From positions 1 through 53,067 of the forward strand of contig CACWPS010000008.1 in assembly GCA_902762875.1 (NCBI GenBank): a stretch of DNA of 53,067 nucleotides. Reading direction: 5' to 3'. This DNA is from Oscillospiraceae bacterium. GTDB lineage: Bacteria; Bacillota; Clostridia; Oscillospirales; Acutalibacteraceae. The translations under genes were made by a program, and so were the position numbers. The notes under the pieces are model-generated. The model searched no databases and was not told where the DNA came from. It was given only the letters and a program-made list of their open reading frames with translations. Below, one piece after another: positions 51,262 to 53,067 of the stretch; the first letter of the stretch is position 1; each line of letters opens with the position of its first letter.

Positions 51262-52770
51262 TTGAATCTTTTTGACGCAATTTATGCAAGACAATCGGTT
51301 GACAGGATAGACAGCATATCCGTGGAAAGTCAAATCGAATTTTGCAAAAAGGAAGTGACAGGAGAAAGTTATAAAGTTTATACCGACAAGGGTTATAGCG
51401 GCAAAAACATAGACCGCCCCGCGTTTCAAGACTTGTTGCGTGATATAGAGGCAGGTAAAGTAAACCGTGTTATCGTTTACCGCCTTGACCGTATCAGCCG
51501 TTCGGTGCTTGATTTCGCCAATTTAATCGAAGTGTTTCAAAAGAACCATGTTGACTTTGTTAGTACGATGGAGAAATTCGACACTTCAACACCTATTGGC
51601 AAGGCTATGCTGATGATTGTTATGATTTTCGCACAGCTTGAGCGTGAGACCATTCAGCAGCGTGTTATTGATGCCTATTCTTCACGTAGCAAACGTGGTT
51701 TTTATATGGGTGGCAGAGTACCGTTTGGGTTTGAACTGGTGGAAACAATCATAGACGGAATACGAACAAAAATGTATAAGCCGATCGAAGAAGAAGCAGA
51801 GGTTATCAGATTAATATTTTCAATGTATGCAAAGCCTCAAACCTCATTTGGTGATGTAATGCGTTACTTGGAAGAGCACGGCATACGAAAGCGTGACGGT
51901 AAACTCTTTAATCGTAGCCGTCTTCGTGATGTTGTAATCAACCCTGCGTATGTAAAAGCCGACTATCAGCTTTATGAATTCTTTAAAGCACAAGGCACAA
52001 ACATTGTCAATACTCCTCAGGATTTTATAGGTATAAACGGAGCGTATCTTTATTCGGGAGATAATCTTAAGCGAAAAACAATATCCTTAGTAGGTCACAC
52101 ATTGGTTTTGGCTCCACACGAGGGGCTTGTTGATTCGGCAATGTGGATTAAATGCCGTTCCAAGTGCTTAAACAATCAAAGCGTTGCACGGCCCATCAAG
52201 GCAAAAGCCACTTGGCTTGCGGGTAAAATTAAATGTGCAAACTGCGGATATGCTTTAACCGCTAAGATTTATAAGTGCAAAACTAAGTCCGATAACCGTT
52301 ATTATCTCTGCACAAACAAATATCACTCCGGTGGATGTAACTTTGGCTCATTGGATGCTGATGTTGTGGACGACATTGTATTCAAAGAAATGCAGAAGAA
52401 ATTAGCGGAATTTCAGACACTGTCAAAGAAAAAGCAGGATGGCTGTAACCTGCAAGTTATTAAACTTAAAACTCGCATAGAAGAAATTGATTCGGAAATA
52501 TCCTCTTTGCTCGAAAAAATCGTTTCGGCAAATGATACGGTGATGCAGTACATAAACAACCGCGTTGCCGAGCTTGATGCTGAGAAGAAAGAACTTGGCG
52601 CTGAGATTGTTTCATTAGAGAGCAACCGCACAAACGATGTGGGAGAAATCAGCGGATATTTTGAGCATTGGGATGAACTGTCGGTTAGCGACAAAATCAC
52701 GGTGGTTGACTGCCTGATAGAGCGTATAACCGCCTCAAAAGAAAGCATTGAAATCAAGTGGAAGATATAA
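51262..52770 (+). CDS. Large serine recombinase
   Basis: 502 residues starting at TTG behind GAAGGGAG. The resolvase domain (about 1-150) has the catalytic serine in YARQS (Ser12) and VYRLDRISR; a Recombinase domain follows (about 165-275), then a zinc ribbon (CANCGYAL ... CTNKYHSGGC, about 325-365) and a coiled coil (about 395-455). This is the layout of integrases of Tn/ICE and phages. A small stem (51234-51239 with 51246-51251) overlaps its ribosome site. It appears intact and could mobilise the neighbouring DNA. Confidence 0.93.
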   Translation: MNLFDAIYARQSVDRIDSISVESQIEFCKKEVTGESYKVYTDKGYSGKNIDRPAFQDLLRDIEAGKVNRVIVYRLDRISRSVLDFANLIEVFQKNHVDFVSTMEKFDTSTPIGKAMLMIVMIFAQLERETIQQRVIDAYSSRSKRGFYMGGRVPFGFELVETIIDGIRTKMYKPIEEEAEVIRLIFSMYAKPQTSFGDVMRYLEEHGIRKRDGKLFNRSRLRDVVINPAYVKADYQLYEFFKAQGTNIVNTPQDFIGINGAYLYSGDNLKRKTISLVGHTLVLAPHEGLVDSAMWIKCRSKCLNNQSVARPIKAKATWLAGKIKCANCGYALTAKIYKCKTKSDNRYYLCTNKYHSGGCNFGSLDADVVDDIVFKEMQKKLAEFQTLSKKKQDGCNLQVIKLKTRIEEIDSEISSLLEKIVSANDTVMQYINNRVAELDAEKKELGAEIVSLESNRTNDVGEISGYFEHWDELSVSDKITVVDCLIERITASKESIEIKWKI

Positions 52771-52914
52771 AAAATTGACGTCGCAAAAGCATTTCACCAT
52801 TATTGTTCAGGTGAAGCGTTACGCCTTACCACAGACCGACTTAACTGCAAAAACTTTTACGCCTTTAACCCGAGCTTTGATGCTCAAAAAGGAAAAAACC
52901 GCAAATAAAGAACT

Positions 52915-52959
52915 AAATCCCGTGGAAACAGTTTATTATCAACTGCTTTCACGGGATTT
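52915..52959. terminator. Terminator-like stem between the recombinase and the IS
   Basis: AAATCCCGTG/CACGGGATTT pair perfectly (52915-52924 with 52950-52959), with an inner CAGTT/AACTG continuation. A weak T-rich stretch follows. Between 52771 and 52914 no convincing gene is visible. Confidence 0.65.
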
Positions 52960-52970
52960 ATAATAATATT

Positions 52971-53067
52971 TGTAGGTTTGTCAATGATGTGTTACAAAAT
53001 TAGAAAACTTCTCCATTTTGAATAAAAGCCTTAATATATTGGGCAGGAGATTTCCAATTAAGTGGAC
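52971..53067 (-). mobile_element. Right end of the same insertion sequence, inverted, right window edge
   Basis: An exact reverse complement of bases 2-98, starting with TGT at 52971. It therefore contains the IS end and the last codons of the transposase pointing toward the window centre. The IS body lies beyond the window. Confidence 0.82.
53000..53067 (-). CDS. Transposase C-terminal fragment (cut by window edge)
   Basis: Same 22-residue transposase tail as at the left edge, read on the minus strand, ending in the stop codon at 53000-53002. Identical sequence implies a recent second copy or one repeat shared by both contig ends. Confidence 0.75.
   Translation of the reverse strand, partial: PLNWKSPAQYIKAFIQNGEVF

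Noticed and set aside
52748-52963. 71-codon frame overlapping the end of the serine recombinase, and a 45-codon in-frame stretch after its stop
   Set aside because: Neither has a ribosome site or a recognisable sequence, and the recombinase already ends in a normal tail. Possibly decayed DNA, not called as a gene.
1-53067. A 53-kb composite transposon bounded by the two IS copies
   Set aside because: The interior is mostly core housekeeping (lon, argS, purine operon). An assembly break at a multi-copy IS explains the ends more simply.

Overview
The window reads as a chromosomal contig from an anaerobic, spore-forming member of the Firmicutes (class Clostridia), most likely an uncultured gut-type lineage. 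Support comes from a cotJABC spore-coat operon, a sodium-pumping oxaloacetate-type decarboxylase with a separate biotin carrier, a formate-THF ligase, a single-chain PurL of 1232 residues, a purine pathway that ends with a PurO-type IMP cyclohydrolase plus a stand-alone AICAR transformylase, and strong AGGAGG-like ribosome binding sites. No rRNA, tRNA or CRISPR array was seen.

Layout. Both ends (1-98 and 52971-53067) are inverted copies of the same insertion-sequence end. 211-8219 (minus) is a tight housekeeping unit murI-ywiB-argS-pncB-lipoprotein-lon-ysxC. 8329-11921 (plus) is mtaB-tsaE-tsaB-rpiB-upp with its own promoter. A palindromic repeat that doubles as a terminator separates it from proBAC (minus, 12052-14874). 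14992-17816 (plus) is a TrpXYZ-like ABC importer. 17901-34983 is one long purine and one-carbon operon: a strong promoter, a 276-bp element bounded by 27-bp inverted repeats, a ZTP riboswitch with its terminator, then purE-C-F-M-N-purO-purB-deacetylase-AICARFT-glyA-purD-purL-fhs. After a two-way terminator come a Nudix hydrolase (minus), an M14 carboxypeptidase (plus), the decarboxylase operon (minus) and cotJABC (plus).

41.5-53 kb is accessory DNA. It holds a tocopherol-cyclase-like gene, a Fic toxin-antitoxin pair behind a palindromic operator, an unknown membrane protein, an MmeI-type restriction-modification enzyme followed without terminator by a HEPN-motif protein, a GIY-YIG protein and a two-TM protein, then mobile-element debris: a truncated HTH-like ORF under a nested hairpin, a tyrosine recombinase lacking its first catalytic arginine, a small conserved-looking ORF, an uninterrupted array of hairpins, and a large serine recombinase.

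How it fits together. The ZTP riboswitch would sense the AICAR-derived alarmone that builds up when 10-formyl-THF is short, and it sits in front of the genes that consume 10-formyl-THF (purN, AICARFT) and that supply it (glyA, fhs). The most unusual regions are the hairpin array before the serine recombinase (51022-51196), the inverted-repeat element in the pur leader (17932-18207) and the MmeI/HEPN/GIY-YIG/TM gene row (44516-49697). All identifications are from reading the sequence; no search was run.
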